Assembly (NCBI RefSeq): GCF_020379485.1
Contig: NC_063452.1
Location: forward strand, 57,185,338-57,249,337
DNA length: 64,000 nucleotides
Direction: 5' to 3'
Origin: Brassica napus
Taxonomy: Eukaryota > Streptophyta > Magnoliopsida > Brassicales > Brassicaceae
Numbering within the stretch: the first letter of the stretch is position 1; every line of letters begins with the position of its first letter. Position numbers and translations under genes: made by a program. Of this stretch, positions 48,111 to 61,135 are shown in pieces. The notes below the pieces were generated by a model. It was given only the letters and a program-made list of their open reading frames with translations. It did not search any database and was not told the origin of the DNA.

Positions 48111-49157
48111 TTAACCGCTCGAGTTGACAGAGTTCCAGAGCTGGACCCACTTGACCATGGCATCAGCAGCTTGAGTGAAGGCAGGATCATCCGAACCCAA
48201 CTGCTCTTTCACAGCTTTAGCAAGCTCAACCACACAATCTTCAACACTAACCGCACTCTCAGGCAACTTCAAAGCCTCGAAAAACGGAACACTCTTCTCC
48301 ATCAGCTTCATCCCTTCCCACTTCTTCCTCAAACTCTCCACAGCATCTCCCCTCTCGTTCCTCCACACATAAGGCAGCCCGGTTTTCACACCGTACCCCA
48401 AATGATCAGAGATGTGTTTCAAACACATCCCACACCAAACATCCTCAAGCGTTTCCCACCTCACTTTCCCTTCACCAGCGATTCTAAGCGCAGGCACCAA
48501 AGCTGGTCCCACCAGCTCACGGTTAAAGGCAATGTTGATCCCGCTTATGGGCAACATAGCCTTCAAGGGAACGGTCATAACCGCGTCAACGTAGGAAGTG
48601 TTCCTCTGCTCCGTCTTGAGAGCTTGCGTTGGAGCGTCAAGATCAGCTAAGTTAAGCCAAAGTCCACAAGAGGCAGCGCAAGGGACACCGCTCCTAAGGC
48701 TAAACGGGTACCCACGCACGAAATCAGCTCCCTCGCAGTAAGGATCGTAGAGGGTGTTGAAGAAGAGAGGCGTGGCGGGGTTCTCGAGGTTGGTCACGTG
48801 CTGAGAGACAGCATCCACTAGAACTCCCTTGGGATCTTTGGCAGGGACACAGTCGTCATCGATGGAGACGATGTACTTCTTTTTGGAGACGAGGTAACCG
48901 AAGTATCTGCAGGAATAGCCTGAGAACATGGTGGCATTGGCTGCGCCGACAACTTTCTCAATGTCGGGCTTGGAGTAGACGTCAACGTCGAAGCCTTCAG
49001 GTATGTTGAGGTCGTCCTTGAGCTCAGGGTCTTTGACGATGATGAGATGGAAACCGGAGAAAAAGGGTTTCCAGCTGTTGAGGAACTGGGTTAGGTCGGC
49101 GTTGAGAGCTCCGATGACAATGTCAACCTCGTTCTTGTTTATCTCAGACGACGACAT
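48111..49157 (-). CDS. RGP5: Reversibly glycosylated polypeptide 5 (UDP-arabinopyranose mutase family)
   Basis: A single coding exon of 348 residues, the length of Arabidopsis RGP5. Family marks are the DXD-type metal/nucleotide-sugar site (VSIDDDCVPAKDP, near residue 100), the TLYDPYCEGADFVRGYPFS block containing the conserved Arg that is glycosylated in relatives, and VKTGLPYVW. Class 1 and 2 RGPs interconvert UDP-arabinopyranose and UDP-arabinofuranose on the cytosolic Golgi face for cell-wall synthesis. RGP5 is the divergent member, and as far as I recall no mutase activity was detected for it. The start ATG at 49157 follows a leader that continues beyond 49190, probably with an intron. 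Confidence 0.9.
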   Translation of the reverse strand: MSSSEINKNEVDIVIGALNADLTQFLNSWKPFFSGFHLIIVKDPELKDDLNIPEGFDVDVYSKPDIEKVVGAANATMFSGYSCRYFGYLVSKKKYIVSIDDDCVPAKDPKGVLVDAVSQHVTNLENPATPLFFNTLYDPYCEGADFVRGYPFSLRSGVPCAASCGLWLNLADLDAPTQALKTEQRNTSYVDAVMTVPLKAMLPISGINIAFNRELVGPALVPALRIAGEGKVRWETLEDVWCGMCLKHISDHLGYGVKTGLPYVWRNERGDAVESLRKKWEGMKLMEKSVPFFEALKLPESAVSVEDCVVELAKAVKEQLGSDDPAFTQAADAMVKWVQLWNSVNSSG

Positions 49158-50591
49158 GTTTGAATATCAAGTAGCAAAGTTCTAAGGTAATCTTCTGCAG
49201 GTACATCAAAATTTGAACTTTTTTTTCAGGAAACTAGCGAATAGCATCAAAAAGTTAAAAACTTTACATAAGCAAAGTAGAGAACAGAAGTAAAGATTAG
49301 ATTTTTAGATTATATAACTCATCAGTGGTTACTAGACAAAACAGAACCTGATTCAAACACACGATCCATCCACATAACCTAAGGCCTAATCAAGATCTAC
49401 TTCTCAGTCAATTCAGGATCGCATGAATATTACGGTAAGCGATTGATTGAGATCAACAAGTGGGACATTATAATTGAAATTTCGATTAAATCTAGTGAGA
49501 TCATGCTATAAACGGAACAGCGTAATCAGTTAAGTCTATACCACATAGAGCAAAAGGTCTCACATTTATTCAAATTAGGAATCGAGCGGTACCCAGAAAG
49601 AACAAAGGGATTAGCAGATCAAACAAAGCAATACCCACAAGTTATATATATATATAAATCGACGAGAAAAGCGAATGAAGAGAAGGAGAAAGGTTTTCGG
49701 TTGTGAGAGATGGACCTGGAGAATGCAGCAGATCCGATGTTTTCTTCTTCAGAGGGATGAAGAACACGAACTTTGTGTACGTAGGATTGAATTTATCACG
49801 TTTCCGAAGAATTGGTCTAAAAACGTCTCGCGCATTTGCTGCTGCGTCCCGCAATTCCCTCTTCTATCGTGCGTGTGCGTGTCGTAACGTTAGTGCGCGT
49901 CAACGTGTTAGAAAAAAAGGACTCCATCTTTATTAATCCTTAACCCATAACCGAATCTAACCGGATGGTCTGATTATGAATTGTCTTTCATTCCTCCAAG
50001 TCATAACTTGTATCCACAAACCACAATCCGAACCAAAAATATCCTTTATGTTGGAATGTGATATCGATGCACTTATTGGTTTTGTTGCAATACTAAACTG
50101 GATCCTAACAAAACTCAATTTCATTTCAACTTACCGACCCCTAACCAAAGGCCAGATGAAGATCAAGAACCAGATCATTAATTATACTCCCAAGTCTAAA
50201 CACGTACCGACCTCAGGTACCAAACCTATCCTAACAACAATGCAGGGTCTAGTTTAGTCTTTCAGCCACTTGTAAACCAAAGCCTGATCAAGATCAAGAA
50301 CCGGATCCATTAACAAAAGTATTTCAAGAATGGATATACTCAAAAGTCAACACTCTTAGCTAACCTCAATATACCATTACCAATCCTATCCCCAATAATA
50401 ATACGACTTCGAGATTTCAACCAGATCAATTATTATACTCAAAACCCGGTTAGGGCTGTGAAACATCAACTCTCTTTATTATTTCCATTAAAGACAAGTC
50501 TCTAAAACAAACAAGTCGAACTTAAAAACATTACAAAGTTACATTAAAAAAAAAAAAAACAAGGAAAAACAAAAGGTGGTGGTGGTGTCAA

Positions 50592-52388
50592 TCAAATGGG
50601 CTGTGTGCACTTCTTCTGAGAATGACCAAGCAAATGACACCTCCCACACTGCACAATCCTCTTCGGTCTCTTCAAATTCTCAACTCTAACCACTTTCTTC
50701 TTCGGCCTCCCCGGCGGCCTCCTCGTCTTCGGCGGCCGTATCCTCATCAACCCTCCTCCTCCTTCCTCCTCCTTCCACATCCTCCTATCCGCCACCTCCT
50801 TGATCACCCCCGAGTACGTCTGCTGGTAACTCGACACCGTGAAACACGGCTCCGCAAACATATGCACGTTCTGACCGCACGAGATCAGCGCCGCGGCCGC
50901 GTGAGCGCACGGCAATCCGTACAGCTCCCAGCGTCTGCAAGAGCACACACGTGTCCTTATGTCAACTATATTAGTTCTCTCCGTCGAGACTATCTCAAAC
51001 TCCACCTCGTTTGCTCTCAACACTTGGTAACACCTCGCGTCCGACACAGCTTCTGTTACCCTTCTCTCAGCTGATGGCACGAGTATAGAGTTCCATCTCA
51101 TGCTCATGTCCCGGCGCGCTTCGAACCAGGACGATATCTGATGACGGATATGCTCCATCATCTGCGTGATCGGGAGCTCGTGGCACTCCAACGCCCAGTT
51201 GTACAACACCTCCGTGATCCCTAACCCGAAGTGTCCGTATCTCACGCCTTGGAAGTACGCAACGGCCCAGAGGTGAGGAGGGAAGAGCTCGAACCAGCGA
51301 GCCACGTCTTGGGAGATCTCATTCATCTCCGATATCTTCCCCTCGAACTCCGCGGCCGTGAGCGCGTATACCGCGCTCCAGAAGATGTTAACGAGCTTCG
51401 TGTTCTTAAACGTGTCCCTGAAGCTCTCGCTCACGTAGCGGAGACAGAACCCGTGGAAAGCCGTGGGGAAATGCGTCTCCACGGCCTCCACGACTCCGCT
51501 CTGCCTCTCGGAGAGTATCGTCAGCCTCGGCATTGCGTCCGTATTCATCCCGAGAAGCTTCCTCACCTCTGACAAAAACCAAGACCAATTCTCACCGCTT
51601 TCGTTGTCCACAACCGCAATCGCCAGCGGGAACAAACCGTCGTCCGCGTCCACGGCCGCCGCGCAGAGTATCGCTCCCAAGTACTTCCCTTTGAGGTGCG
51701 CTCTATCCAGCTCCAGAAGAGGCCTAAAAGAGCTGAAGAACCCGGAGATACACGCCCGGTACGCGATGAACAGCCTCTGGAAACAACTCTCAGGCCCGGA
51801 AGCAGTCGCGAACGCCACGCTCCCGGGGTTAGACACCTTGATCTGCTCGCAATACGCGGGCAGAAACCGATAGCCTTCCTCGTAAGTGCCGTGAAGCGCA
51901 GCCATACTCCTCTCTTTCCCGCGCCACGCCTGCATATAAGAGACCGCGACTCCATGCTCGTCCCTTATGTCCTGCAGTATCTCTTTCGGTTTATACTGAG
52001 GGTTGTCTCTGATCCGCGCCTCCACCGATCTAGCGACCCACCCGACGGAGGCTTGCTGGTGGTGGAGGTCGCGGACGCCGTCGCAGGTGTGCTCGGCGTT
52101 CAGCGTTCTCACGGTGAACGTCGAGACGCCAGGGCATTTGGCGGCGTGGATGCGCCAGGGGCAGCCTTCTTTGGAGCATTTGGCGATGAATCTGCTGCGG
52201 TCTGATTTGACGATGCGGAGATCGAAGTGGAGAGCGATCGCTAAGTCTTTTAGAGTTCTCCTGCAAGTTTCCACGTCGGGGAACTCTCTGCCGACAGCTA
52301 GAGGATGATGATGATGATGCTCTGCTGTTGCCAAAATATCGTCGGAGTCTAGAGTGATTAAAGCTCCTTCCGCCATTATGCATTGCAT
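50592..52388 (-). CDS. MUG4: MUSTANG-type domesticated Mutator transposase (MUG4-like)
   Basis: One exon of 598 codons; an ATG at 52388 and a second at 52376 (MAEGALITL) are both possible. Order of domains: MuDR-like N-terminal DNA-binding region (about residues 30-105, with Cys pair KCSKEGCPWRI), MULE catalytic region (about 210-310), SWIM finger (CSCRRWELYGLPCAHA, about 485) and C-terminal zinc knuckle (CGRCHLLGHSQKKC). It has no terminal repeats and sits at the collinear position of what I recall as MUG4 (At5g16505). MUSTANG genes are host genes for growth and reproduction. The second catalytic Asp of active MULEs is Glu here (LSERQSG), while the first Asp (LELDRAHLKG) and the Glu (GITEVLYNW) remain. 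GC content is clearly higher than around it. Confidence 0.85.
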   Translation of the reverse strand: MQCIMAEGALITLDSDDILATAEHHHHHPLAVGREFPDVETCRRTLKDLAIALHFDLRIVKSDRSRFIAKCSKEGCPWRIHAAKCPGVSTFTVRTLNAEHTCDGVRDLHHQQASVGWVARSVEARIRDNPQYKPKEILQDIRDEHGVAVSYMQAWRGKERSMAALHGTYEEGYRFLPAYCEQIKVSNPGSVAFATASGPESCFQRLFIAYRACISGFFSSFRPLLELDRAHLKGKYLGAILCAAAVDADDGLFPLAIAVVDNESGENWSWFLSEVRKLLGMNTDAMPRLTILSERQSGVVEAVETHFPTAFHGFCLRYVSESFRDTFKNTKLVNIFWSAVYALTAAEFEGKISEMNEISQDVARWFELFPPHLWAVAYFQGVRYGHFGLGITEVLYNWALECHELPITQMMEHIRHQISSWFEARRDMSMRWNSILVPSAERRVTEAVSDARCYQVLRANEVEFEIVSTERTNIVDIRTRVCSCRRWELYGLPCAHAAAALISCGQNVHMFAEPCFTVSSYQQTYSGVIKEVADRRMWKEEEGGGGLMRIRPPKTRRPPGRPKKKVVRVENLKRPKRIVQCGRCHLLGHSQKKCTQPI

Positions 52389-53435
52389 CTGTCGTCAATG
52401 CAAAACACTTATCATCATTACCTACTAGGAAGAGACATAAACAGTCAAAAGAGTAACGGAACACACGAAACCCTAATTTCCAAGCTCAATTGAAACCAAA
52501 AGGAGCAACCTTTATGAAATCTAAAGAGACCCATTTAGAGAATCAACAACATTACAGAGATTCCAGACGGAGAAATGAGAGGATTGATTAAAGCTAAAAT
52601 CACCTTTTTTTCCAGAAATTGGATTAACTAATGGGGGATGATGGGATCTTCGATCCGGATTTGTTTGGAAGTTTCGGAGCTGGTTAACAAACTCCGCGAG
52701 GCTTTTAAGCGACCATGATTGTAAGCATCTAGGTTTTATTTTTTCAGGGTGGAGGAATTTCAGACGGCGACACGAGAGAAATGAAACAAAGGGGAGAGAG
52801 AGAGAGAGATGGGGGAAAGTGGAAGAAGATTCTGACACGTGTCATGTTTCAAATGGTGTAAATGTTACGTTAATTTTTTCCTTCTAGTGAGGATAATCAG
52901 GTTCGATTGTTCAGAAAAAAAATTAAATTAAAAAAAAATAATGATGTTTCAAACTATTTAAACACAACTCTAAACAGTACTGTATTTTACTAAAAGTCTA
53001 AAACGTAATATAAACAAATGCATTTTGGTAAGTTTTGATAAGACAACTAAGTAAAACTAGATTTAAAATTAGATTGAAGGTAAATGATAAGAAGGATGGC
53101 TGTCCATGCTTTATGGATTTGAACAAAAGTTGCAAAAAAAAAAAAAACAGAACATATTAGTTTGTAAAAAGACAACAAAAAAAACTTGTGTCCCCTGCTT
53201 CTCGCATGGTTCATCGGATGTGTCCATGTTATTCTGATTGGTTCTCGTTATTCCTCTGTCTGTGTCTCCTTTCGCTTCCTTTTCCTCTGTTTGTTTCATT
53301 ACAATCTCATAAAAATTTCTTACACTTTAACGTGGGTCCTTCAACCTCTTGAAGGACCCCGCCATCGTTAATCCCCTCAACAAAAAAGAGTTTCAATCTT
53401 TATTGTAATTTAGGCTTTTTCAGATTCTGATAATC
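52389..53435. other. Divergent intergenic region between MUG4 and LIP1
   Basis: MUG4 and LIP1 are transcribed away from each other, so this 1.05 kb holds both promoters and leaders. A perfect hairpin lies at 53334-53359. No other gene seen. Confidence 0.55.
53334..53359 (+). promoter_or_regulatory. Perfect hairpin with GTGGGTCC (TCP-site-like) word upstream of LIP1
   Basis: GGGTCCTTCA, a 6-nt loop, then its exact reverse complement TGAAGGACCC. It lies 77 nt before the LIP1 ATG. With the preceding GT it gives GTGGGTCC, the consensus of TCP transcription factor sites. It may act as DNA (paired sites) or as an RNA stem if transcribed. Confidence 0.45.
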
Positions 53436-55607
53436 ATGAATTGTTTTCCATGTTTCAATTCACAAAGGAACAGAAACCTTTCTTGTAAGAACGGGACTAA
53501 CGAACACGATGATCACGACTTCCGACCACCTGGTAATCATAATAACGTTTTTAAAACATTTTACATATTTTTAAAAAGCTGTTAGCTTTCTTTTCCCCGC
53601 GACTTTCGAATATGAAAACTTGATAAAATGTGGTTTCAGTGGCGACGACGAAACATGTAGAGGAAAGAGAAACAGAGCAAACGCCGCTTAAAACATTCAA
53701 TTTCCGGGAACTAGCGATGGCGACGAAGAACTTCCGGCAAGAATGTCTTATAGGAGAAGGTGGGTTCGGTAAGGTTTACAAAGGAACCCTTCAATCTACT
53801 GGCCAGGTTTATTACTCCCCTTCAAAAAATTCACAACTTTAGATACGTTTTCAATGATTCATTACAATGATGGGACGAAACTAATATTACATGTTGTAGC
53901 TTCGGTTCCGAACCTCCTAGTATTTTTTTTTTTTAAAGTTATTTGGTTGCTTTTGTGAGTGTAGGTTGTAGCTGTGAAGCAGCTAGACAAGCATGGACTA
54001 CATGGTAACAAAGAGTTTCAAACACAAATCCTGTCATTAGATAAACTCCAACACCCGAATCTCGTCAAGCTGATAGGATACTGTGCTGATGGAGACCAAC
54101 GGCTTTTAGTCTATGAATATTTCTCTAGTGTTTCCCTTCAAGACCATCTCTACGGTAAATAACATTCACCTTTTAAAAACATTTTCAATGTTTTAGAGAT
54201 TGATGACAATGGGGTCTGATACGCAGAGCAAAAGCCAAGCCACAAGCATATGGATTGGATAACGAGGATGAAGATTGCCTTTGGTGCAGCGGAAGGACTG
54301 GATTACTTACATGATAAAGTGAATCCACCGGTGATATACCGTGATCTAAAAGCTTCTAACGTCTTGTTAGACGACGAGTTTTACCCTCGGCTTTGTGATT
54401 TTGGTTTGCAAATTCTATCCCCCGGAGGTGGTGACAGCTTGTTTCTTTCTTCAAGGGTTATGGACACTTACGGTTACTCTGCTCCTGAGTACACTCGAGG
54501 GGAAGAGGTCACTATCAAATCAGATGTTTATAGCTTTGGAGTTGTGTTGCTTGAACTTATAACTGGTAGAAGAGCTATTGACACTACTAAACCTAACGAT
54601 GAACAAAACCTAGTTGCTTGGGTAACACGCTACATCTCTTCCTTGTCTTTGAAGCATTTTTTTTTGATGATTTGTTTATGTTTTTATATGCGTAGGCACA
54701 ACCGATATTTAGAGATCCAACTAGATATCCGGATATGGCGGATCCTCTCTTGAGGAAGAAGTTCTCAGAGAGAGGGTTGAATCAAGCAGTGGCGATAACA
54801 TCAATGTGTTTACAAGATGAACCAAGTGCTCGTCCTTTGATAAGCGATGTCATGGTTGCGCTTAGCTTCCTTTCCATGTCTACAGACGGTGTACCAACCG
54901 CGGTTCCGGTGTCATCGTTTAGGGACAAGAGTATGTCTATTGCTTTGAGCAGACACGGTTCTTGTTCTGTGGTTCCCTTTTCTCTTCCTCGGAAAGAGGA
55001 AGAGGATGCATCTAGTGTCTCATCATCAGACTCAGAAGATGAAGAAGAACAAGAAGAAGAATCAAGAAGTATGAAGAAGCAAGATGAGGAAACAAAAGGA
55101 AACGATTCAGAAGATGAGTCTGATTCAAACTCAGAGAAGGATCAAGAAGAAGAACAAGATTCTCCTCAGTTGGAGAAAGCTAGAAGCTCTAGCAGTTCAT
55201 CTGACTCTGGAAGCGAGAGGAGAAGGTCTATTGAAGAAACTAATGCAACTGCTCAGAGCTTGAAGATAAAGTATGGTTATAGCTCTGAAGAGGAAGATAA
55301 CGAGAGGCTGAGCAGTAAAAGCAGCTTTAAATCAAATGGAGAGAGTTTGCTTTCTTTGCGGTTTGACAGCGAAAGAAATCACAATGATTCCTCTAACAAC
55401 ACAAGCATGCGAGTCAATAGTCTTGCTCATGATGATGATGATGAGGAGGAGGAGAATCATGAAAATCGGCTTGAGCATATTCATAGCTCAAAATCTGAAG
55501 TCCAAAGTATTTATTCAGACGATAATACATGCGAGGGAAGTGGTGACTCGTCTTTGCGTCGGATCGAACCAGAGGAAGAAGACCATGATTCTTCTGATCA
55601 AGAGTGA
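53436..55607 (+). CDS. LIP1: Receptor-like cytoplasmic kinase LIP1 (pollen-tube guidance)
   Basis: Five exons fit in phase: 53436-53532, 53640-53806, 53965-54154, 54227-54621 and 54696-55607, giving 586 residues. The N-terminus [10 protein letters not shown] has Cys 3 and 6, a palmitoylation-type membrane anchor. The RLCK VII kinase domain follows: glycine loop [12 protein letters not shown], Lys in VVAVKQL, catalytic loop [14 protein letters not shown] and the APE region SAPEY. All key residues are present. The last about 200 residues are a Ser/Asp/Glu-rich disordered tail. The match is to Arabidopsis LIP1 (At5g16500), a pollen-tube tip kinase that responds to ovule attractants. Other RLCK VII members are less likely because of the acidic tail and the position. 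Confidence 0.85.
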
Positions 55608-56948
55608 ATATTTTTTTCAAGAGTTTTCTCTCAGAACTTGTTGATTAAGAAAGTCGCGATTGAACACATTTGCAACACGAATAAAATGTTTCAACTTCTC
55701 TTGTTTTAAAACAAACCAGTTCTTGTCGCATGAATCTAACATACATTTGTCTGCAACTCTTTTCGGAAATATGAAACTTAACACACACTTTTGTGTGTAT
55801 ACCTTGAATACAGTATGTTAGGAGTAAAATGTTTACAATACATTATCCAACCATTTTGTTTTTCAAAATATTTTCATTAGCTAGGAGATCAATGTTACAA
55901 AGTTAAAAGATTATAACTAGTTATACAAAAGTACTAGCTCTAATAGAAACCATATTTATTTTTCTAATAGTTACTATATGTTTTATACTTTTTTCTAAAC
56001 GCTAGACTTGCTGAGATATGTTATGTATAGTAGATGAACTCATGGGTTGGATCTAGAAAGCATTTTTCTAAATAGTATTAGGAAAAACAATGTTTTGTGA
56101 ACCGATTGAGGTAGTCAATTATTGAGATGGCTTGTTGTACACTTGTACTCTATACATATAAAAAGGTTCAACTATATGTATTTATTAATGTTAAGTGGTC
56201 AATTTATAATGGTATCAAATGGTTAAGTATGTGACAAAAATATTTATATATATAGAGAGAGAAACAAAAGAAAATTACAGAAAAGAAGGCCTTGGCATCA
56301 TAACATTTGGTGTTATATTCTGCTGAGGAAAATGTTCAATTTTCTAATAATAGATTGCTTGGTTCCAAGGGAATGTAACACATAATGTACATTTTAATCA
56401 TTTAAGCCAATCATTATGCATACATTATAGAGTTCTTGAGTATTCATTATAGACTCCATCTGAAGTTAAAATTATTTTTTTAATTACAGGATTTTTATTT
56501 TGTAAATAATAAAAAGCCAGTGTGGAAAATTTGGATAAGATTGATCGATGAGAAATGTATTGATATAACTCAATTCTTACATAATGCATATATACAGTAT
56601 TATAGTTTTCAAAATATCAAATGTACTAGTGCAAAGGATACGTCACTAAAAGAAACAATCTACCGAACAGTAGTTGAACTCATTGCAAAAAGAAAAGAAG
56701 AAAATAAAACTAAAGCTATCACTTTCTTCTCTAGCGAACCGTAACTTCATGTGCACACGTTAACATCATTGTAACTTCACAACAAAGTCAGAAGAACACA
56801 TAACACGACCACCACCAAATTGTATTCCAACAAAGTTTATAAACAAAACAATATAGAATTACATTAAAACATTTGGTGGGTTATCATTTTCATAGTATAT
56901 ATACGCAATATGAATATAAGTAATGTAAAAGGAAAGGCTTGGTAGAAA
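55608..56948. other. Intergenic region between LIP1 and RIC4
   Basis: The LIP1 3' untranslated region, then A/T-rich DNA and the RIC4 promoter. No repeat family recognised. Confidence 0.5.
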
Positions 56949-57578
56949 ATGAGAGATAGAATGGAGAGACTTGTGGTGCTTCCTTTCTCCGTCGGATGTA
57001 TCTCCGACTCAAGCGTCGACGTTTTATCTCCTCTCTCTAAGCATCACCACCATTCTCCTCAAGGTTCTTTCCCTATTCATAGATATATTGTAGTGTATGT
57101 ATTAAGGTAAAATCCCATGCATGTATCTTTTATGTGATATATTGATGTATTTTCGAAAGGGATTCGTGACCAAGAGGAGGAAGAAAACATGAAGAATGTA
57201 TTCAAGTTCCTAGCGGTATCTAAACCGGAGATATCTACGGGTATTAACCGGCTTTTCAAGAGCTTCAAGACCATTTCTCAACTCTTTGGTAATCTTATCT
57301 AATATTGTCAAAGTAAACACTTGATAGACCCACTTTTTATCTATGTTTTTTTGCTTCATGTTAATAACGTAGCTTACAAAGAAGAAGAAGAGAGTGAAGA
57401 AGGAGAGACATCAGGACTAATGGAGATAGGAGCACCGACAAACGTAAAACATGTATCGCACATTGGTTGGGAAAGCAGTAGAGAATGGAAAGATCTCATA
57501 CCGCCGGAGTTGCTCGCAGCCGCCGCTGCAAAAGAAGATGCCGCCGCCGGAGTTGCTCATCTTCAACCAACTTTATAA
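56949..57578 (+). CDS. RIC4: ROP-interactive CRIB-motif protein RIC4
   Basis: Three exons in phase: 56949-57063, 57160-57288 and 57373-57578, giving 149 residues (about 150 in Arabidopsis). The CRIB motif IGAPTNVKHVSHIGW (about residues 95-109) binds GTP-loaded ROP GTPases. The central RLFKSFKTISQLF helix is typical of RICs, and the C-terminus is Ala-rich. RIC4 acts at the plasma membrane as an effector of ROP1/ROP2 and promotes cortical F-actin assembly in pollen tubes and pavement cells. The ATG at 56949 was chosen as first in frame; a second Met lies four codons on. Confidence 0.85.
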
Positions 57579-57818
57579 TTCACTTCCTCTATTTAAATTT
57601 ATTTTATGTTTTGTACACGAATCTAGACATACTTTGATACATATGGCCAATATGGGGGATATCTGATCTATAAATATAATGTATGATATGCCGTATATAT
57701 ATTGGAGTGTATAGTGGTTATATATAATATCTAAATGTGTTTGTATGTAAATAGTAAGAAATGGATATGATATATATGCGCAAACTGTTATAAAATAATT
57801 TTAATGTTTTAGAATATA

Positions 57819-58074
57819 CTCTCTCGGTTTCCGAAAGTAAATTTCCTATAGTTTATTTTTGTTCCACAAAAATAGATTTTCTATATTTTTAAGGTACTTT
57901 TGTATACTTCTGAGAAACATTAATTGTGAATATTTAAATTGATTAAATTTTATTGGTGGATAGTTATTGGAAAGTGTATTAAAAAAATAAATTGTAAATT
58001 AAATTGTAAACATTTATTATATTCTTAATAAACGTGAAAACTCTAGAAAATCTTACTTCCGGGAACGGAAGGAG
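57819..58074. mobile_element. Stowaway-like MITE, copy 5
   Basis: CTCTCTCGGTTTCCGAAAGT and ACTTCCGGGAACGGAAGGAG are inverted terminal repeats, flanked by TA on both sides. It lies 240 bp after RIC4. Non-coding. Confidence 0.75.
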
Positions 58075-58686
58075 TATATATTAAACATTATTGGAGGCAT
58101 TCATTCAGTTAAGTTTAAACTTATTTTCTGATATTATTAGTGGTACTGAGGATTTTCATTTTTGGCACTTCATATGATTTTGAAATATAATCAACAAAGC
58201 ACTTGGAATGTTAAAAAAAAATAACTAAATCTGATTCTACAACTTCATACTATTATATAGTTTATTGTCATAAATATATGATTTTAACAAACCATTAGAC
58301 AAAACAAAAAATGATTTTAACTTCTAGAAACCGTTGATTCGTGAACCAAACAATGACTTGCTGTGGGAACAAAAAAAAAGAAGAAAATTCTAAAAATTGA
58401 CTATCTGTCAAGTCAAACAGATAGATTCGTAGGATGTGTCATAATCTTGGGAGATTACAGATAAAACACTCCGTAAAAGTAAAACCAAACCCAAAACTTT
58501 TTAGTGAATGAATCCAACAAACAAACAAAATAAACCAACTTTTAAGTTGTTATCTTTAGGCTAATTACAGAGTAAATCTAATCCCTAAATCTCCGTTAAT
58601 CTTTTGAAGACTAAATTAAAACCCCACTTTTGATGTGATTATCCCACTAATCCTTAAAACTTTTTTTTTTGTTAAAGCAATTTTAA

Positions 58687-60030
<1,344 letters not shown>

Positions 60031-60310
60031 ACAGAAGTTTGAAAATCGGAGGATTATATCTTTTTCTTTTCTTTTTTAGATTCTTTATACTTGTCTGTGA
60101 TGGACGGATGGTGATTCTTCTGAGTTTAGGGTTACAACAGAGGATTTTATTTGGTCTCTTTTTCTTTTACAGCCTAGAGAAATTTACAGATGGATTCTAA
60201 AGACACTAACAACACATGTCGATTTTGTTTTGTTATTTATGATTCGTTATGTCAGTTACAGAAAAACTCAGTAGTGGTTGACAATTGTTCATTTCGTTAA
60301 CATCGTCATA

Positions 60311-60919
60311 TTACGAACTGGTTGATCTTGTGTTCTCTCCATCCACATTGTCCAATGCTAATCTAAACTTAAGAATCTTGTGAAGCTTGGCAACAGGTTC
60401 GACAGTCTTGTGTGGTGTCTGGTTATCAGCTGCTGCAACTTCTGCAAGCAAAAAGAAAATTGTATCTATTTTTGTTTTGGTAAACAACTAACAAGCAAGG
60501 TGTTTAGTGTTTGTGGAGGGAAGTGAAGTGAAGATACCCTTATCAGAGAAAGCAAGACATGTACCAATTGTCTCCAAGTATTTTCCAACCTTTTTTTTTT
60601 GAAACAAAACAAAACCATAAGAAGAAACTTAAATATATTTAAGCAAATTTAGTTGCAACTTACAAGCTTGATTTTGCCATCAATGGTCAAAACCGGATTC
60701 AAAGTATCCAAACCCTGAGAACAGAAAAACAACAAGAAGACAAAACTCAGAACGTATTTAAACCTATACAAGAACAAGAGAAACAGAAGGAGTAAAAAAG
60801 TTAACTGATAAAATATATGGAGCTTCTGATGGGATGTCAATGTGCCTCGCAACATCGTCTAGATCAATCAGAACATACTCGGCTTCTTCTTTAGTGACCT
60901 TCACTGATTCATCATTCAT
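60311..60919 (-). CDS. TFIIIC subunit 6-like protein (tau55 N-terminal type)
   Basis: Four minus-strand exons fit in phase: 60919-60806, 60714-60664, 60589-60538 and 60441-60311, giving 115 residues. The ATG lies directly at an exon start after a ttccag acceptor, so a 5' leader intron is likely. The protein reads EAEYVLIDLDDV, then GLDTLNPVLTIDGKIKLVGK and YLETIGTCLAF, the pattern of the TFIIIC subunit 6 domain, and ends with a basic ILKFRLAL segment. TFIIIC binds the internal promoters of tRNA genes for RNA polymerase III. The family match is by eye only. The 3' end is about 280 bp from that of PFA-DSP5, in convergent orientation. Confidence 0.75.
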
Positions 60920-61069
60920 CTGGAAAATACGTACTACTCTTAAGTGAGGTAATTGAATTACAAGCTCGATTAAGAGGAAGTAGCCAAGTGACAGAAGAAG
61001 TGTCCTGCGTCTTTCCACTTCTACATAAGAATTGCCCTTTAACACACGACAAGAACGCGGCAGCATATA

Positions 61070-61135
61070 ATTTCTGGGCCCATATCAAACGAAGCCAACT
61101 ATAACAATTACTATTAAAAGGCCCACTAAAGCCCG
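61070..61135 (-). promoter_or_regulatory. Site II elements upstream of the TFIIIC-like gene
   Basis: TGGGCCC (about 61075), GGCCCACT (about 61119) and AGCCCG words within 60 bp, a typical promoter of Brassicaceae growth-linked housekeeping genes, 150-215 bp upstream of the ATG. Confidence 0.45.

Noticed and set aside
48069..48650. A 193-codon plus-strand frame
   Set aside because: It lies antisense within RGP5, whose minus-strand protein is a full-length family match.
51463..52205. Long plus-strand frames of 136 and 169 codons
   Set aside because: They are antisense shadows of the GC-rich MUG4 coding sequence.
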